Shown in pieces: positions 1 to 11,300 of a DNA stretch of 64,000 bases. This DNA comes from Aphodosoma sp045631465. GTDB taxonomy: Bacteria > Bacteroidota > Bacteroidia > Bacteroidales > Paludibacteraceae. Within the stretch, counting starts at the first letter, position 1, and each line of letters begins with the position of its first letter. Location of the stretch: assembly GCA_045631465.1 (NCBI GenBank), contig JAZQUV010000044.1:65569-129568 (forward strand). The letters are read 5' to 3'. Under the pieces are notes generated by a model. The model ran no database searches and had not been told where the DNA came from. It saw only the letters and a program-made list of their open reading frames with translations. Position numbers and translations under genes: made by a program.

Positions 1-897
1 TTCTTTACCAGCTTCTTTAGCAACTACTGTAGCATTGTTAAGTTCAGGAGAACCTTTGTAGATAGTTTTAACACCAGAAAGAGTAACCAATTCGCCTTCT
101 GTCAAACCATTATCTTTACCATAGCAAAGGATACCACCAGTAGCATCTTGGATCCAGAAGTTAGAACCTGCTACATAAGAAACTGTACCTTGTACTTTAG
201 TTTCAGTTTCGTCAGTCATAGCGATAACTTCAGCAATAGTTGGGATGTATTCACCAAATTTTGCATAAAGAACTACGTCGCCAGTACCAGAGATAGTAGT
301 TACTTTTTCGCCAGAGAAGTCAGCTTCTTTGTACCAACCGAGGAAAGATTCACCTTCTTTGTAAGGAGTTGGAAGAACTACTGTTTCGCCTTCAGCATAA
401 GTAGCAGGACCACAGAAACCAGCTTTCCAAGTAGGTTGGAAATATTCAAGATTACCAGCTAAAGTATAGTCAGCAGATTTTGGCCAAGCAGCACGAACTG
501 AATTAGTAAAGAATGCAGCCAAGTTGTAACGAAGAAAAGATGCATTTGAAGAAGGAAGTGTTTGACCTTCGATTGTACATCTTTCGTCCATGTAAGTAAT
601 CAACCAAGAGAAGTGGAGTTTGAAGTTCTCATTTTCGAGGAAAGTGAGGTCCATTGCACCTGCTTGAGTTGGGATACCTGCAGCAACATCGCCGTTGAGC
701 TCTGCCAAAGTTTTCCATGTAGTTGAAGTACCTGAATGTGCATTCCAGTCAGCATTCAAAGTTTCATACATGTCTTGTTTGTCTTGCCAACCAAAATCGT
801 TGGTTACACCACCGTTCAAGTTGTACGTAATAGTACCTTGAGCGAAAGTCACGAGACTAATAGCCAAAGCGGCTACCAAAAGTGTAAACTTTTTCAT
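1..897 (-). CDS. Secreted protein with Listeria-Bacteroides repeat and OB-fold-like region (3' end outside window)
   Basis: The gene runs off the left edge; 299 codons are visible without a stop. The start is the ATG at 897, followed by a signal peptide ending at FAQ (about residue 20). Residues roughly 165-215 contain a Listeria-Bacteroides (InlB B) type repeat, with GETVVLPTPYKEGESFLGWY followed by VVLYAKF. The segment after it, with KVQGTVSYVAGSNFWIQDATG and then GELVTLSGV, resembles the OB-fold domains found in many Bacteroidales surface proteins. It is probably exported and surface-exposed. A T9SS tail could lie beyond the window edge. It lies 197 nt downstream of the GHL10 hydrolase gene in the same direction and may belong to the SusCD locus. 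Substrate unknown. Confidence 0.75.
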   Translation of the reverse strand, partial: MKKFTLLVAALAISLVTFAQGTITYNLNGGVTNDFGWQDKQDMYETLNADWNAHSGTSTTWKTLAELNGDVAAGIPTQAGAMDLTFLENENFKLHFSWLITYMDERCTIEGQTLPSSNASFLRYNLAAFFTNSVRAAWPKSADYTLAGNLEYFQPTWKAGFCGPATYAEGETVVLPTPYKEGESFLGWYKEADFSGEKVTTISGTGDVVLYAKFGEYIPTIAEVIAMTDETETKVQGTVSYVAGSNFWIQDATGGILCYGKDNGLTEGELVTLSGVKTIYKGSPELNNATVVAKEAGKE

Positions 898-1028
898 AGT
901 TAATAAAAAATTAAGAAATTAATATTGTGCATCGCTTCGTCGTGGCAGCTCGTGCTACATTGATTTGATGCGGTAAAAAAAATATAAATAAAAAATTATT
1001 TGTTTCTAGTGTTTGAGGTGTCCTTTTT

Positions 1029-1047
1029 CTTCGGCATAGGTTGCTTG
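1029..1047 (+). repeat. 19-nt dispersed repeat, copy 1
   Basis: CTTCGGCATAGGTTGCTTG is identical at 19436-19454. The core GGTTGCTTG also occurs inverted in the repeats at 13440-13480 and 28893-28933. All four sites are intergenic. Confidence 0.5.
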
Positions 1048-1094
1048 AAGGTATGGTTATCCTATGAAGAGCCTAAGGAGAAGTTAAGGAATGA

Positions 1095-3785
1095 CTACTT
1101 CACAATATGTTTGAGAGCAACGCCGTCGAGGGTGATGATATATGCACCAGATGACAAGTGTGGCAAGTGGGTTGTTTCGGTTGTTGTGCCAGTTGCAATA
1201 GCTGCACCTGTGATTGTATAGATTGTGTAGTGTGTGTCGGCTGGGGCATATAGCATATTGTTGATGATATATGCATTACGAGATTCGATATTATCAACTG
1301 CAACTTTGCTGTAGGTATATTTCACCTTGATTGGTGTAGAGAAGTCGGTATATTCGGTTGGGGTTTCGAGCGTTGCAACGCGAATGAAGTATTCGCCATC
1401 CTCGATGCCATCATATTCTACTGAATAGTTGCCAAGTTCGGCTACTTTCACTTTGGTTGCACGACCAGGGAATGATGCAACTTTAGAGAGCTCGAAACGG
1501 AAACCGTTGTTTGGAGTATCTTTTACAGTCACTTTCAATGTTGGACCAACAACTTCGGCACCATCGGCAGGCGAGATGATAACTGGCACTTGCATGACAA
1601 TGTCTTCGGTAGTGAAGAGTGTTGTTGCAGAGACTGAATTGACTACAGGCGATGAAACTTTTACGCGAACATAATAGTTTTTGCTATAGCTAAGCACATC
1701 GGCAGGGATAGTGACTTTTGTCTCTTTGGTAGTATGAGAGAAGACTATTTCGCCCGAATAGAATGTGTTGGCAGTGGCTACTTCGCAATAGTATGTTGCA
1801 TCGGCACCGGCATTGTCCCACTCGATGGTTGGAGTAACTGATACGCCTCCTTGACCATCGGCTGGATAGTTGACAGAGAAGACGCTACCTTCGAACCAAC
1901 GCGTTTCGGACCAATTGCTTTTGGCATTGGCTACATTGGCTTTCACGCGCCAATAGGTTTTGTGTGAACCATCGATTTTGGCGAGTTGTTGAGTCAAGAA
2001 TGCAGCAGAATCGGTTTGCACGGTTGCAAGAATTGACTCGAAATCATTATCGTAGGCAATCTCGACAGTATAACCCATTGCGTCTGAGATAGGTTGCCAT
2101 GTGAGCCAAGTAGGAAGGATGATGTTTGCCTCGTTGAGTGGCGAAATGAGTTGCGGAGTGACGTCGGTTTTCAACTCTTCATCCAAGAAACGTGGAGCAA
2201 ACTCGTTGGCATAACCATCGATAACGGTTACGGCAATGGCGTGAGTGGCAGCTGTGATGTCTTCGGGCAACTCGTAGGTAGTTGTATACGACATGCCCAC
2301 AAGATATTCTGATGATGTAAGCGCCGATGGGTTGTTGCGCTCGGCTTTTGGTATTGCGTAAATGCCATAGCGGAGAGTAACGTCGTCGTCCCAAGTGAGG
2401 GTTTGACCATTCAAAGCCAAGTTTGTCACCATTGCTTGATCGTCGGCTTTATACCAAGTGATAGCCGGTGGCAAAACATAGTTGCCATAGACGGTCGATG
2501 TCAATTTGTCAATAAAACCATAGGTTGACAATTTATTAGTAGAGAAGAATACCATACCAGGAGCGCCTTCTTTGGCTGACTCGCGATTGATAACAATCTC
2601 GTTGACAGTTTCTTGTGGATAGAATACGCGCATCATAACATCTTGACGCTCAGGGATGCGAGCAAATACGCAATCTTCGGCATACTCTTCTACGTCGCTA
2701 TACTCTTCACTTTGAGGAGCATGTGCTGGCGCACTTGATGGCTCGCGTTTGAGGTCGGACAATGAGCAACTTGTGTAGTTGTGACGACCAAATTTGTGAA
2801 CTACTGTACCCCACCAAGGCACGATTTTAGAGTAGTCGGCATTGGCGCCGATTGTCCAATAGACTTGTGGCGAGATATAGTCGACTGTGTTTTGAGAGAT
2901 CCACGCTACAGGGTCGGAATAGATGCCGTTGTATTGCCAATCGGAACTTGATGGGCATGGTGTGATGCCATATGATTCGGCAACTGAACGATTGGTACAT
3001 GCTACACCAGCAGGACTGATACCAAAACGCACCCATGGTTTGCGTGCTTTGATAGCATCGTGAACATCTTTAACCATGAGATTGACTTGATGACGACGCC
3101 AATCGCCACGCTCGAGGCTATCGGGATTGTAGGCATCGTATTGCGCTTGGTCTTTAGCGTCGGTCATACCGCCGTTTGGATAGAAATAGTCGTCGAACAC
3201 GATACCATCGACATTATATTTTGAGAGGATATCAACTACAACGTCTACGATGCGTTGGCGCACTTCGGGCATACCTGGATTGAGAATGACTGTACCACCA
3301 CAATCTAACAACCACTCGGGATGAGTATTAGAATAGTCGGTAGGCAATGTGCCATAGGTATCTTGACTTGTAGAATAGCGATATGGGTTAATCCATGCGT
3401 GGCACTCAATACCGCGTTTGTGACACTCGTCAATTACGAATTGGAATGGGTCGTAGTTAGGCGCTTTGCCACGTTCGCCACAAAGATATTTGCTCCATGG
3501 CTCGTACTCAGAATTATAGAAAGCATCAGAAAAACCACGCACTTGGAAGAAGCAAACATTCATATTTGCTGCTTTATAGCGGTCGAGGATTTCGATCATT
3601 TGTGCTTTTTGGCTTTTTTCGGCAGCGGCTGTGTTATCGCGATTGCCAGGCCAGTCAATTGCCCACACGGTTGACAACCACGCGCCACGGAATTCGCGTT
3701 TAGGAGCAGTGTATTCTTGTGCGTTCAATTCAACAAAAATCGCACAACATACAATACATAATATTGAGAGTAATGTTTTTTTCAT
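1095..3785 (-). CDS. GHL10-family glycosyl hydrolase with FN3-like domains and T9SS C-terminal tail
   Basis: An 896-residue secreted enzyme. A signal peptide (residues 1-22, ending LNAQ) is followed by the family signature EFRGAWLSTVWAIDWPG at about residue 31 and a TIM-barrel catalytic region to roughly residue 400. Features seen there include ECHAWINPYR and VDGIVFDDYFYP. This is the GHL10/DUF187 family, which includes E. coli DigH (YddW), a hydrolase acting on denuded peptidoglycan strands. Residues from about 540 to 820 form several FN3-like modules. The last ~65 residues (ending ALKHIVK) look like a T9SS type A sorting domain, so the protein is probably exported through the outer membrane and anchored at the surface. 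It follows the SusCD-lipoprotein genes in the same direction. The real glycan substrate cannot be read from sequence. Confidence 0.85.
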   Translation of the reverse strand: MKKTLLSILCIVCCAIFVELNAQEYTAPKREFRGAWLSTVWAIDWPGNRDNTAAAEKSQKAQMIEILDRYKAANMNVCFFQVRGFSDAFYNSEYEPWSKYLCGERGKAPNYDPFQFVIDECHKRGIECHAWINPYRYSTSQDTYGTLPTDYSNTHPEWLLDCGGTVILNPGMPEVRQRIVDVVVDILSKYNVDGIVFDDYFYPNGGMTDAKDQAQYDAYNPDSLERGDWRRHQVNLMVKDVHDAIKARKPWVRFGISPAGVACTNRSVAESYGITPCPSSSDWQYNGIYSDPVAWISQNTVDYISPQVYWTIGANADYSKIVPWWGTVVHKFGRHNYTSCSLSDLKREPSSAPAHAPQSEEYSDVEEYAEDCVFARIPERQDVMMRVFYPQETVNEIVINRESAKEGAPGMVFFSTNKLSTYGFIDKLTSTVYGNYVLPPAITWYKADDQAMVTNLALNGQTLTWDDDVTLRYGIYAIPKAERNNPSALTSSEYLVGMSYTTTYELPEDITAATHAIAVTVIDGYANEFAPRFLDEELKTDVTPQLISPLNEANIILPTWLTWQPISDAMGYTVEIAYDNDFESILATVQTDSAAFLTQQLAKIDGSHKTYWRVKANVANAKSNWSETRWFEGSVFSVNYPADGQGGVSVTPTIEWDNAGADATYYCEVATANTFYSGEIVFSHTTKETKVTIPADVLSYSKNYYVRVKVSSPVVNSVSATTLFTTEDIVMQVPVIISPADGAEVVGPTLKVTVKDTPNNGFRFELSKVASFPGRATKVKVAELGNYSVEYDGIEDGEYFIRVATLETPTEYTDFSTPIKVKYTYSKVAVDNIESRNAYIINNMLYAPADTHYTIYTITGAAIATGTTTETTHLPHLSSGAYIITLDGVALKHIVK

Positions 3786-3805
3786 ATCTCTATTTTTTTA
3801 TTTGT

Positions 3806-3835
3806 GGCAGTGCGAGGGTTCAATCTCGCACTACC
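3806..3835. other. Hairpin between PKD lipoprotein and GHL10 genes
   Basis: Arms 3806-3816 and 3825-3835 pair at 10 of 11 positions around an 8-nt loop. No T-run follows on the minus strand, so it is not a canonical terminator. It may stabilise the mRNA or set differential expression between the two genes. Confidence 0.4.
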
Positions 3836-3847
3836 TATATGGGTTCA

Positions 3848-5536
3848 TTAGAACAATTTGCTTTGGTTAGGGTTGATAGTTACAGCATAAGCTTCGACGC
3901 CTTCTACGAGATAGTGAAGTTTGTCATCGGCTGGGTCGTAGTAAACGATACCAGATTTAACATCGTCGGAACGCAAAGCGAAATAGACGCGACCTGTAAC
4001 TTCGTCGATAGCCAATTGTGTGATGCCAACTGGTTCTTCAGGAGCAACACCTTCGGTATCTTTTGTTGCAGGGGTTGGTGCGCGTTGTGAACAAGCGCTA
4101 CCATCAGCAAAATATTTAGCATAAGGAGCCAAAGCTTTTACATCTTTTATTGCTTCAAGTTGAGGTATAGTCATTTTATAGAATCCTTCGCCTGTGCCAT
4201 ACAATGCCAAGAAGAACTCTTGTGTTGCAGAGTTGTATGTGAAAGATTTAGGGAATGATGTACCCAAACTTGTCATCAAAGAACCAGATGCAGGAGCTGG
4301 AGCTTTATCATCTTGAGCTGCAAGAATATCCCCTGCCTTAAATCTCCAAATACCACGACCATTGAAAGTTTTGCCCCAATAGTAAGTATCGTCAATTTTG
4401 ATAAGGTTAGAAGAGATTGCACCATATGACAAACCTTTGCCATAATAGCCAAGAGTGTTGTTTTGTACCCAATAAGGGAATGCTGCTGCAGAGTAAGTGG
4501 CATTGCGAGTAGAAAGTGGCACTGTAATCAAACCAGTGTTACGGTCAGAATAATAGAGGTTGCCATTTTCGATATAGCCAAAAAATGGGTCTTGGAATGC
4601 AGGACCACCTACGTTGCTAATCATTGTTTCGATAGTAGATGCATCGGCAGCCATTATAGTGATTTGACCATCGCCCAAAACGCCATCGGCATCGTTGATG
4701 TAATAGTATTGTTTACCTGCATCGAGACAGTAAAGTTTGTTTTCATAGCACAACATGTTGAACATGTGTTGACCTGCAGAAACACCCATATCGTATGGCT
4801 CGATAACTACGCCTTCGGTTGGAGTAGCAGGGATTTTCACTGCCATGATGTTGCCTTTGACAGTTGCAAAATAAAGAGTTGGGGCAACAGTATCGAGAGC
4901 AACTTGTACGTTTTTCTTCACAGCTTCGAGATTGCGACCACCAAGCACTACTTGCAATGAGACAGTTTGTGAACCTACTTTAGCAAATTTTACTTTGCCA
5001 AGATCTTGAGGATGACCTACGAATGAAACAACAGCTTCGCCTGCCTCGTTAGTTGTACCTTCAGGGAATGTCCATTGATATTCAGCTTCGAGATTGTCTG
5101 GGTTAGGGAGTTCTACCTCGAATGAGATATAAGATGTCATAACCTCGCAAAGTGAATCTTCTTGAATCAATGTCACGATAGGTTTGATGTCTGAGATGTA
5201 AATCTCATTAGACTTCGTAACGTCGTTGGCTTTGAGTGTAACAACATAGCGACCTGCTGTTGTAAATTTATGATATACAGTATCGCCAACAACCTCTTCT
5301 GAGCCATCGCCAAAATTCCAAGTACAATCAGTAGTAACTGGTTTTGTTGGATAGAATTTGATTGTAGCGCCTACATAATAATCCAACTGATACGTGTCAT
5401 CATTTACCAAATAGGTAAAGTTGACTTTTTCTTGTGGCAAATCCTCTACTTCAGGGATATGCTCCTTACAAGCTGTAAAATTGATTGTGAACAAGCACAA
5501 TAACAAGACTTTAAATATATTTTTCATAGTGCTCAT
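3848..5536 (-). CDS. PKD-like family lipoprotein of the SusCD locus
   Basis: A 562-residue protein with a lipoprotein signal (LFTINFTAC; Cys at about residue 23). Residues ~60-110 contain a PKD-like fold, with WNFGDGSE and GRYVVTLKAND, and a second such segment follows (YQWTFPEGT). The C-terminal half has repeated sheet-like segments suggesting a propeller-like domain. Lipoproteins of this type often accompany SusC/SusD pairs and act at the cell surface in ligand capture. The ATG at 5536 overlaps the upstream stop codon by one base (TAATG), which points to translational coupling; an ATG at 5527 (MKN) is an alternative start giving a more usual signal peptide. Ligand unknown. Confidence 0.8.
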   Translation of the reverse strand: MSTMKNIFKVLLLCLFTINFTACKEHIPEVEDLPQEKVNFTYLVNDDTYQLDYYVGATIKFYPTKPVTTDCTWNFGDGSEEVVGDTVYHKFTTAGRYVVTLKANDVTKSNEIYISDIKPIVTLIQEDSLCEVMTSYISFEVELPNPDNLEAEYQWTFPEGTTNEAGEAVVSFVGHPQDLGKVKFAKVGSQTVSLQVVLGGRNLEAVKKNVQVALDTVAPTLYFATVKGNIMAVKIPATPTEGVVIEPYDMGVSAGQHMFNMLCYENKLYCLDAGKQYYYINDADGVLGDGQITIMAADASTIETMISNVGGPAFQDPFFGYIENGNLYYSDRNTGLITVPLSTRNATYSAAAFPYWVQNNTLGYYGKGLSYGAISSNLIKIDDTYYWGKTFNGRGIWRFKAGDILAAQDDKAPAPASGSLMTSLGTSFPKSFTYNSATQEFFLALYGTGEGFYKMTIPQLEAIKDVKALAPYAKYFADGSACSQRAPTPATKDTEGVAPEEPVGITQLAIDEVTGRVYFALRSDDVKSGIVYYDPADDKLHYLVEGVEAYAVTINPNQSKLF

Positions 5537-6390
5537 TAATTAAGGGTTATTTCTGTAAGTTTAGTTAAACCGGCAATGCCTTTTGTATCCAAGCATTTGA
5601 GTTGAGCATTGATAACATAACCACGTGAATAAGAGATATTCAAATTACCTTTGCCATCGTCGATGATTTGTTCGAACGAAAGTGATTGGAACAAAGAGTC
5701 GAGTGGTGCAGGAATTTCGTGATTAACAAAGTGGTCGTAGTTTGTTTGTGAGTTTTCGTCGAACGATGTTGTTTTATATGGCAAAAACAACTCAGCATTC
5801 CAGATTGAGTCTGTTGCTACGAGTTTAGCAAAATCTCTATATGCTGCATCTGGATTAGAAACGAGATAGTTATAGAGGCTATCTTTGAAGTTTTGCATAA
5901 ATCCTTCGCCAAAGTTAGTATTAACTTTATCTTCTGAGAATTCAGTGCCACCCCAAGTAACACGAGCTAATGTGTTAGATGTTGGGAAAGTGCTATCGAA
6001 TTTATATGCGCGCTCTTTGCTATTGTAGTTAGCTTCGTCGTGTTCGTATCGTTTGATACAAGTAGAAATACGTTGTATGCTAGATATCTCCGATGCTACT
6101 GTATATGGCACAGAGACAACCCAAGGAGCAGAAACATTTTTACTTACAGTTTCGTGGATATCGTACCACACTTCGAGATGCGAAATTGGAGTCTCCTCTT
6201 CGGTTGTATAATATTGAACAGAAAATGCAACGTCTGAACCTGCCGAAACCACTGTGTTTGGAATTGTCCAGTGAACTTGTGGGGCCATTTCGCCTACGTG
6301 CACAAGGTCATCCATTTTGTCGTGCTTGTCGCAACTTGCAAATGCAAGAGCGAGCAAACCAAACATTAAATATTTCAAATTATATTTCAT
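5536..6390 (-). CDS. SusCD-associated lipoprotein, function unknown
   Basis: A 284-residue protein with lipoprotein signal ALAFASC (Cys at about residue 20), placed directly after SusD (27 nt) and overlapping the next lipoprotein gene by one base. An Ig-like or FN3-like segment is visible at about residues 38-110 (APQVHWTIPNTVVSAGSDV, then HLEVWYD). I do not recognise the rest. Position and lipobox suggest a surface accessory or glycan-binding lipoprotein of the SusCD complex, comparable in role to SusE/SusF; this is inference from context. Confidence 0.7.
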   Translation of the reverse strand: MKYNLKYLMFGLLALAFASCDKHDKMDDLVHVGEMAPQVHWTIPNTVVSAGSDVAFSVQYYTTEEETPISHLEVWYDIHETVSKNVSAPWVVSVPYTVASEISSIQRISTCIKRYEHDEANYNSKERAYKFDSTFPTSNTLARVTWGGTEFSEDKVNTNFGEGFMQNFKDSLYNYLVSNPDAAYRDFAKLVATDSIWNAELFLPYKTTSFDENSQTNYDHFVNHEIPAPLDSLFQSLSFEQIIDDGKGNLNISYSRGYVINAQLKCLDTKGIAGLTKLTEITLN

Positions 6391-6417
6391 ATCGCTATTA
6401 TTTTAATATGTTAATAC

Positions 6418-8307
6418 TTATTTCTTGAACAAATCTGGGTTAGAATACATCCATTCACCATCACCAAAACTAGTAATAGCAGTTGTACTACCTGGTTTTT
6501 GCCAAATCATACGATTGCGCATCCAGTCTGGATTTTGATAAATACCAAGACGTTCAAGCTCTGGACGATTGTATTTTTCTTCTGTTTCAGGGTCGGCTGA
6601 AATACGATTCATCCATGCATTAGCCGAAAGTTTAAAGTTTGTACCCAAATCTTTATCTGTGTTCCAGTGTGGTTCATAAATATTGTATGGACGAGACAAA
6701 ACTACTTTACCATTGAAGTTAGCTGTTGTCACGTTACCTTTTGTTGGATCAAACACTTTATCTACATCATATACATATACACCATCATATTGAATACCAT
6801 TCAAAGATGAACTATAGTTGTAGCGACGAACATCGCACCATTGCTCTGGTTGAAGATACATTGCTATATATTTTTGTTGCATAAGGTGCGCAATTGTAAA
6901 GCCTGTAGCAGGTACACGCAATTCCTCGAAAATAGCCAAACGCTCCTCTTCAACAATACCCAAATTGCCATAAACTCCATAACGATTGAAACTTGCACGA
7001 ATTGCATCAAGAGTAACATCACGAGCTTCTGCCTTACGATTCATCCAATACAATGCTTCTGCCTTCGCAAAAAGCAACTCTTCTTCTGTTATAAATGCAA
7101 TATAACCATCATCTTTTGTATATGGATTTGTTCTATCTGTTGTACAATACAAATCTGGGAAATAATCGCCTTTATAGTCTGTACCATAAATAACATCCAT
7201 ACCTATATTATTCTTCAAAGAACGAAGCGATTTTATCTTATCCCCATTTACTCGTGGTTCCATCATACGATCTGCGCGAGGGTCAAGAGCAAACATTGCT
7301 ACGTTACGTTTTTCTGATTCTTTAGCTACGCCATTATCAATCATTTTGAATGTACGACCAAAATTCGTACCGCCAGGATAGAAACCTAAGATTGCGCCCA
7401 TAAATTCTGAAGGCACTGCCGATGTCAACAAGTTTTCGCGAGCTTGTGCCCAACCAAGGTTCATTTTTGGTTGTGATGGTCCCCACATACAACATTGTTC
7501 TGGAACACTACCACCATCAAATTTATAGATTGGTTCAGCCCAAGATGGGTCTTGCAATGCTGCATCAACAGCATCAATAACGGCTTGACATTTGCTAAGA
7601 TCTTGATTAGGGATTTGACGAAGCATTACACGTGCATAAATAGCTTTTGTGAAAGCACGCCATTTGCCAAGGTCGCCAGCAAACATACGATCTTGACTTG
7701 CATCAATAACACCATTTGTTGGGCAATTAATCCACTCAGGATCTTCGTACAATTCAATAAGTTCTTCTAATTCTGATTGAAGATAAGCATAAACGAAACT
7801 TTGATGCTCATATTTAGGTGATGCTGTGCGTTCTTCTACCGAATTGGCATAAGCATAAGTTTCACGCAAAGGAATATCACCAAAAAGGTCGGTTGTCAAC
7901 AAAAGAGAATGAAGACGAAGCGTTTTTGCAATAAGAATATAGTTGCGTGCATTTTTTGCTTCGGCATCTTCAATAAGATAAGTAGAGTTGACACCCACGT
8001 CGATATAGCAACGACGCCATTGTGGGTGACGGTTTGCTGTAAGCCAACCACCCCAACCATTTTTATAAGGATATGAAGATGTTGAAGCCTTACCTGTTGT
8101 TGTCAACGATTGTGCAATATAGACACCATACTCTGCACAGTCATATACATTTTGTGTCGCATAAAATAGTAATGAAGGCAACACTACGTCGCAAGTCACT
8201 GTTGTTGGTTGGTCTGGCGATGTATTGACATCCAACCACTTTTCACAACTATTCATTGAAGTCATCAGTATCAACGACGCCAATGCTATATATAATACCT
8301 TTTTCAT
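6418..8307 (-). CDS. SusD/RagB-family outer-membrane lipoprotein (SusD_2-like)
   Basis: A 629-residue lipoprotein (lipobox TSMNSC, Cys near residue 21) with features of the SusD_2 branch: EKWLDVNTSPDQPT just after the Cys, an alpha-helical TPR-like region with TLRLHSLLLTTDLFGDIPL at about residue 130-150, and a C-terminal segment rich in Asn and Trp. SusD proteins sit as a lid on the SusC barrel and capture glycan or peptide ligands. It begins 13 nt after the SusC gene. Length is at the upper end for the family. Ligand not predictable. Confidence 0.92.
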   Translation of the reverse strand: MKKVLYIALASLILMTSMNSCEKWLDVNTSPDQPTTVTCDVVLPSLLFYATQNVYDCAEYGVYIAQSLTTTGKASTSSYPYKNGWGGWLTANRHPQWRRCYIDVGVNSTYLIEDAEAKNARNYILIAKTLRLHSLLLTTDLFGDIPLRETYAYANSVEERTASPKYEHQSFVYAYLQSELEELIELYEDPEWINCPTNGVIDASQDRMFAGDLGKWRAFTKAIYARVMLRQIPNQDLSKCQAVIDAVDAALQDPSWAEPIYKFDGGSVPEQCCMWGPSQPKMNLGWAQARENLLTSAVPSEFMGAILGFYPGGTNFGRTFKMIDNGVAKESEKRNVAMFALDPRADRMMEPRVNGDKIKSLRSLKNNIGMDVIYGTDYKGDYFPDLYCTTDRTNPYTKDDGYIAFITEEELLFAKAEALYWMNRKAEARDVTLDAIRASFNRYGVYGNLGIVEEERLAIFEELRVPATGFTIAHLMQQKYIAMYLQPEQWCDVRRYNYSSSLNGIQYDGVYVYDVDKVFDPTKGNVTTANFNGKVVLSRPYNIYEPHWNTDKDLGTNFKLSANAWMNRISADPETEEKYNRPELERLGIYQNPDWMRNRMIWQKPGSTTAITSFGDGEWMYSNPDLFKK

Positions 8308-8319
8308 ATTATCAGATTT

Positions 8320-11300
8320 TTAGAAAGTTAATTGGAATGAAACATTATAACTGCGAGTTGAAGGCACTGCATAGTTATCAATACCAGCCGAACCTGTACC
8401 CGCAGCACCTACACTTGCATTGGCCTGAGGATCAGAACCAGTGTAACGAGAGATCAAGAAAAGGTTATTACCTGTAAACGAAAGTTTGATACCTTCAATA
8501 CCTTTCACTTTTTTAAGCAATGACGAGAAGTCATAACCTAATGTTACATATTGCAAACGAATATACGAACCATCTTCAAGGAAGTTAGATGCTACATTAT
8601 AATATTTTTCAGAGATTGTAGTTGCATCAAGAACAATAGGAGTTGTATTTTGCTCATAGATAGGATTGCCATTAGCATCTGTTCCTGTTTGAACTACACC
8701 ATCCCATACCACTTGACGTCCACGATAATGCTCAATAGCAGGGTGCATACCAGATGACCACAAACCACGGCTTGTTACATTCACTACATCACCACCAAGA
8801 CGTCCCTCAAACAATGCACTCAACGACCAACCTTTATAACGTACTGTAGTATTAAGACCTGCCATGAAATCAGGTTCACGATTACCAATCAATGTGCCTT
8901 TTGCAGGGTTGATTTGAGGATAACCTTTTTCATCGCAAATAATACGACCATCTTCTGTACGCAAATAGTCCGAACCAACCAAACCTGTAGTAGATTCACC
9001 TTTATAGGCTACTGGGAAAATATCGCCATATTGAGTACCTGCAATATAATCAATATCGTCTGGAAGGTCAACCACAACACCTCTATTCAAACCAAGGTTA
9101 AAGGCTGCTGTCCATGTCCAATCACCTTTCTTAATAATATCTTGTTCTAAAGAAATTTCAACACCATGGTTTTTAACCGAACCTTCATTACGTGTTTGAA
9201 GCACATAACCAGATGTAACTGGTACACGTACTGTAACGATTTGGTTGTTTGTTTGGATTGAGTAGTAAGCTACGTCCAAACGAGTGCGACCTGCAAAGAA
9301 ACGAACGTCAACACCTACCTCCCATGAAGAAGACATCTCTGGGCGCAAGTTAAATCCTGTTGAGAATGATGGGTTATATGAGTAACCTCCATCAGGCAAT
9401 GTTGGATATTGACCGAAACGACGGTCGAACAAATATGCTGGTGCATCTTTACCTACCATCGCCCAGTTACCGCGCAATTTCAAATAAGAGAACCAATCAT
9501 TTTTAGTGTCTGTCATGCCAGGAATCAATTCCGACAATGTAACACCACCTGTGATTGATGGATAGAAGTATGGCGAATATTCATAAAGAAGTGTTGATGT
9601 CCAGTCCCAACGACCTGTAACTGACAACGATGCCAAACCTTTATAGTCTGCACGAACTTCACCAAATACACCAGCCCAACGGCGTTTGCTGTGTGTTACA
9701 CTAACGTCGTCTGTACCATTGATTTCCGACACGTTAGCAATGCTATACACGCCTGGCACAATAAAGTTACGACCAGAAACGCTATTAGACAAACCTGTAC
9801 GTTGTTTTACCTCTGCTCCAACCATCACATCCAAAGCAAACTCTTTTGGAAGATCAACATGATAACTCGCATTGAAATTAGCTGTCAACAAACGGCTCAA
9901 AGAAGAACTATTGCTATAAGAACCAAAAGAAGATTGATTAGCAGATGCAACTTGACTCTCTGTCAAATATGGGTGAGTCAAGAAAGTCTCCAAATCTTCA
10001 GTCTTTTGCGAATCTGGCACAAAATCAGTATCACTAAAACGAGGAACCGAATAACCATCGTAAGAATAGTTGTTTTGGTCCATACTAACGCGAGCTGTAA
10101 GGTTCAAACCTTTCACTGGAGTTGCTGTGATATAACCCGAAAGGATTGTACGTGTGCTCAAATTAGCACCCTCATCCATATAGCGGCTCCACAATGGGCT
10201 ATATGGCGAGTTTTCTTTATCTTCTGTAAAATACAAGAAACGAATATCTCCAGATTCTGTTTTATAATTAGTAATATCATCATTGATAGGCCATGAATAG
10301 ATACCTGAGATACTACCTGCTCCACGCGATTTATTATAAGTAATGTTAGCATTAACACCTGCTTTTATATATTTATTAGGTGTATATGTTGCCTTAACCA
10401 TTGCTGTAACTTTTTGCAAATAGTCGTTTGGCACGATACCATCATTGTTCGAGAACGAAGCCGATGCCAATGCTTGGAATTTTTCACTACCTCCCGAAAG
10501 CGACAAGTCATATTTATGATACAAACCAAAATCTTTAAAATAATTTCTCACGTTGTTATACAACACATCACCCTCTTGAACCATAGGTCCCCAACCATTT
10601 TTAGTTTGTTCACGATAAAAACCATTCGAACCTGGTAAATATTTTTGTTGAACATTAATCAAATTGGCAGGAGTATCGAATTGCACACTTGCATTAAATG
10701 ATGTAGAAAGTTTACCCGCATTAACTTGCTTTGTTGTAATCATCAAAACACCAGAAGCTGCCTCTTGTCCATAAAGTGCCGATGCTGCTGCTCCTTTCAA
10801 CACTGTGATACTCTCGATATCATTAGGGTTCAAGTCGCCCACACCACCAGTAAGAGGCATACCATCCAAAACTACAAGAGGCTCATTATTCTGCGAAATT
10901 GATGTAATACCACGAAGGATAAGTTGCGAACCAGAGTTTGGCGAACCACCACCTGTTGTAACGTTGACACCAGCCACACGACCTTGCAACGCATTCAACA
11001 CGTTAGCCGATTTGCTCTCTGTCAAATCACTCGAACCTACATTTTGAACCGCAAAGTTCAAACGTTTTTTCTCTTGCACAACACCCATTGCTGTAACCAC
11101 AACCTCTTCCAACACCTCTGCATCTGTCACAAGTACAATGTTTTGCATAGCATTCTTAACTACAATTTCTTGTGTTTTCATGCCGACATATGACACCACC
11201 AATGTCTTACCTTTCTCAACACTGATTGAATAATTACCATCAAAGTCGGTAATAGTACCATTAGTTGTTCCCTTAACAAGAATTGAAGCACCAATAACTG

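Noticed and set aside
3806..3835. Possible tRNA T-arm (GGTTCAAT loop)
   Set aside because: The stem and loop sizes do not fit, and no anticodon or acceptor stem can be built from the flanks.
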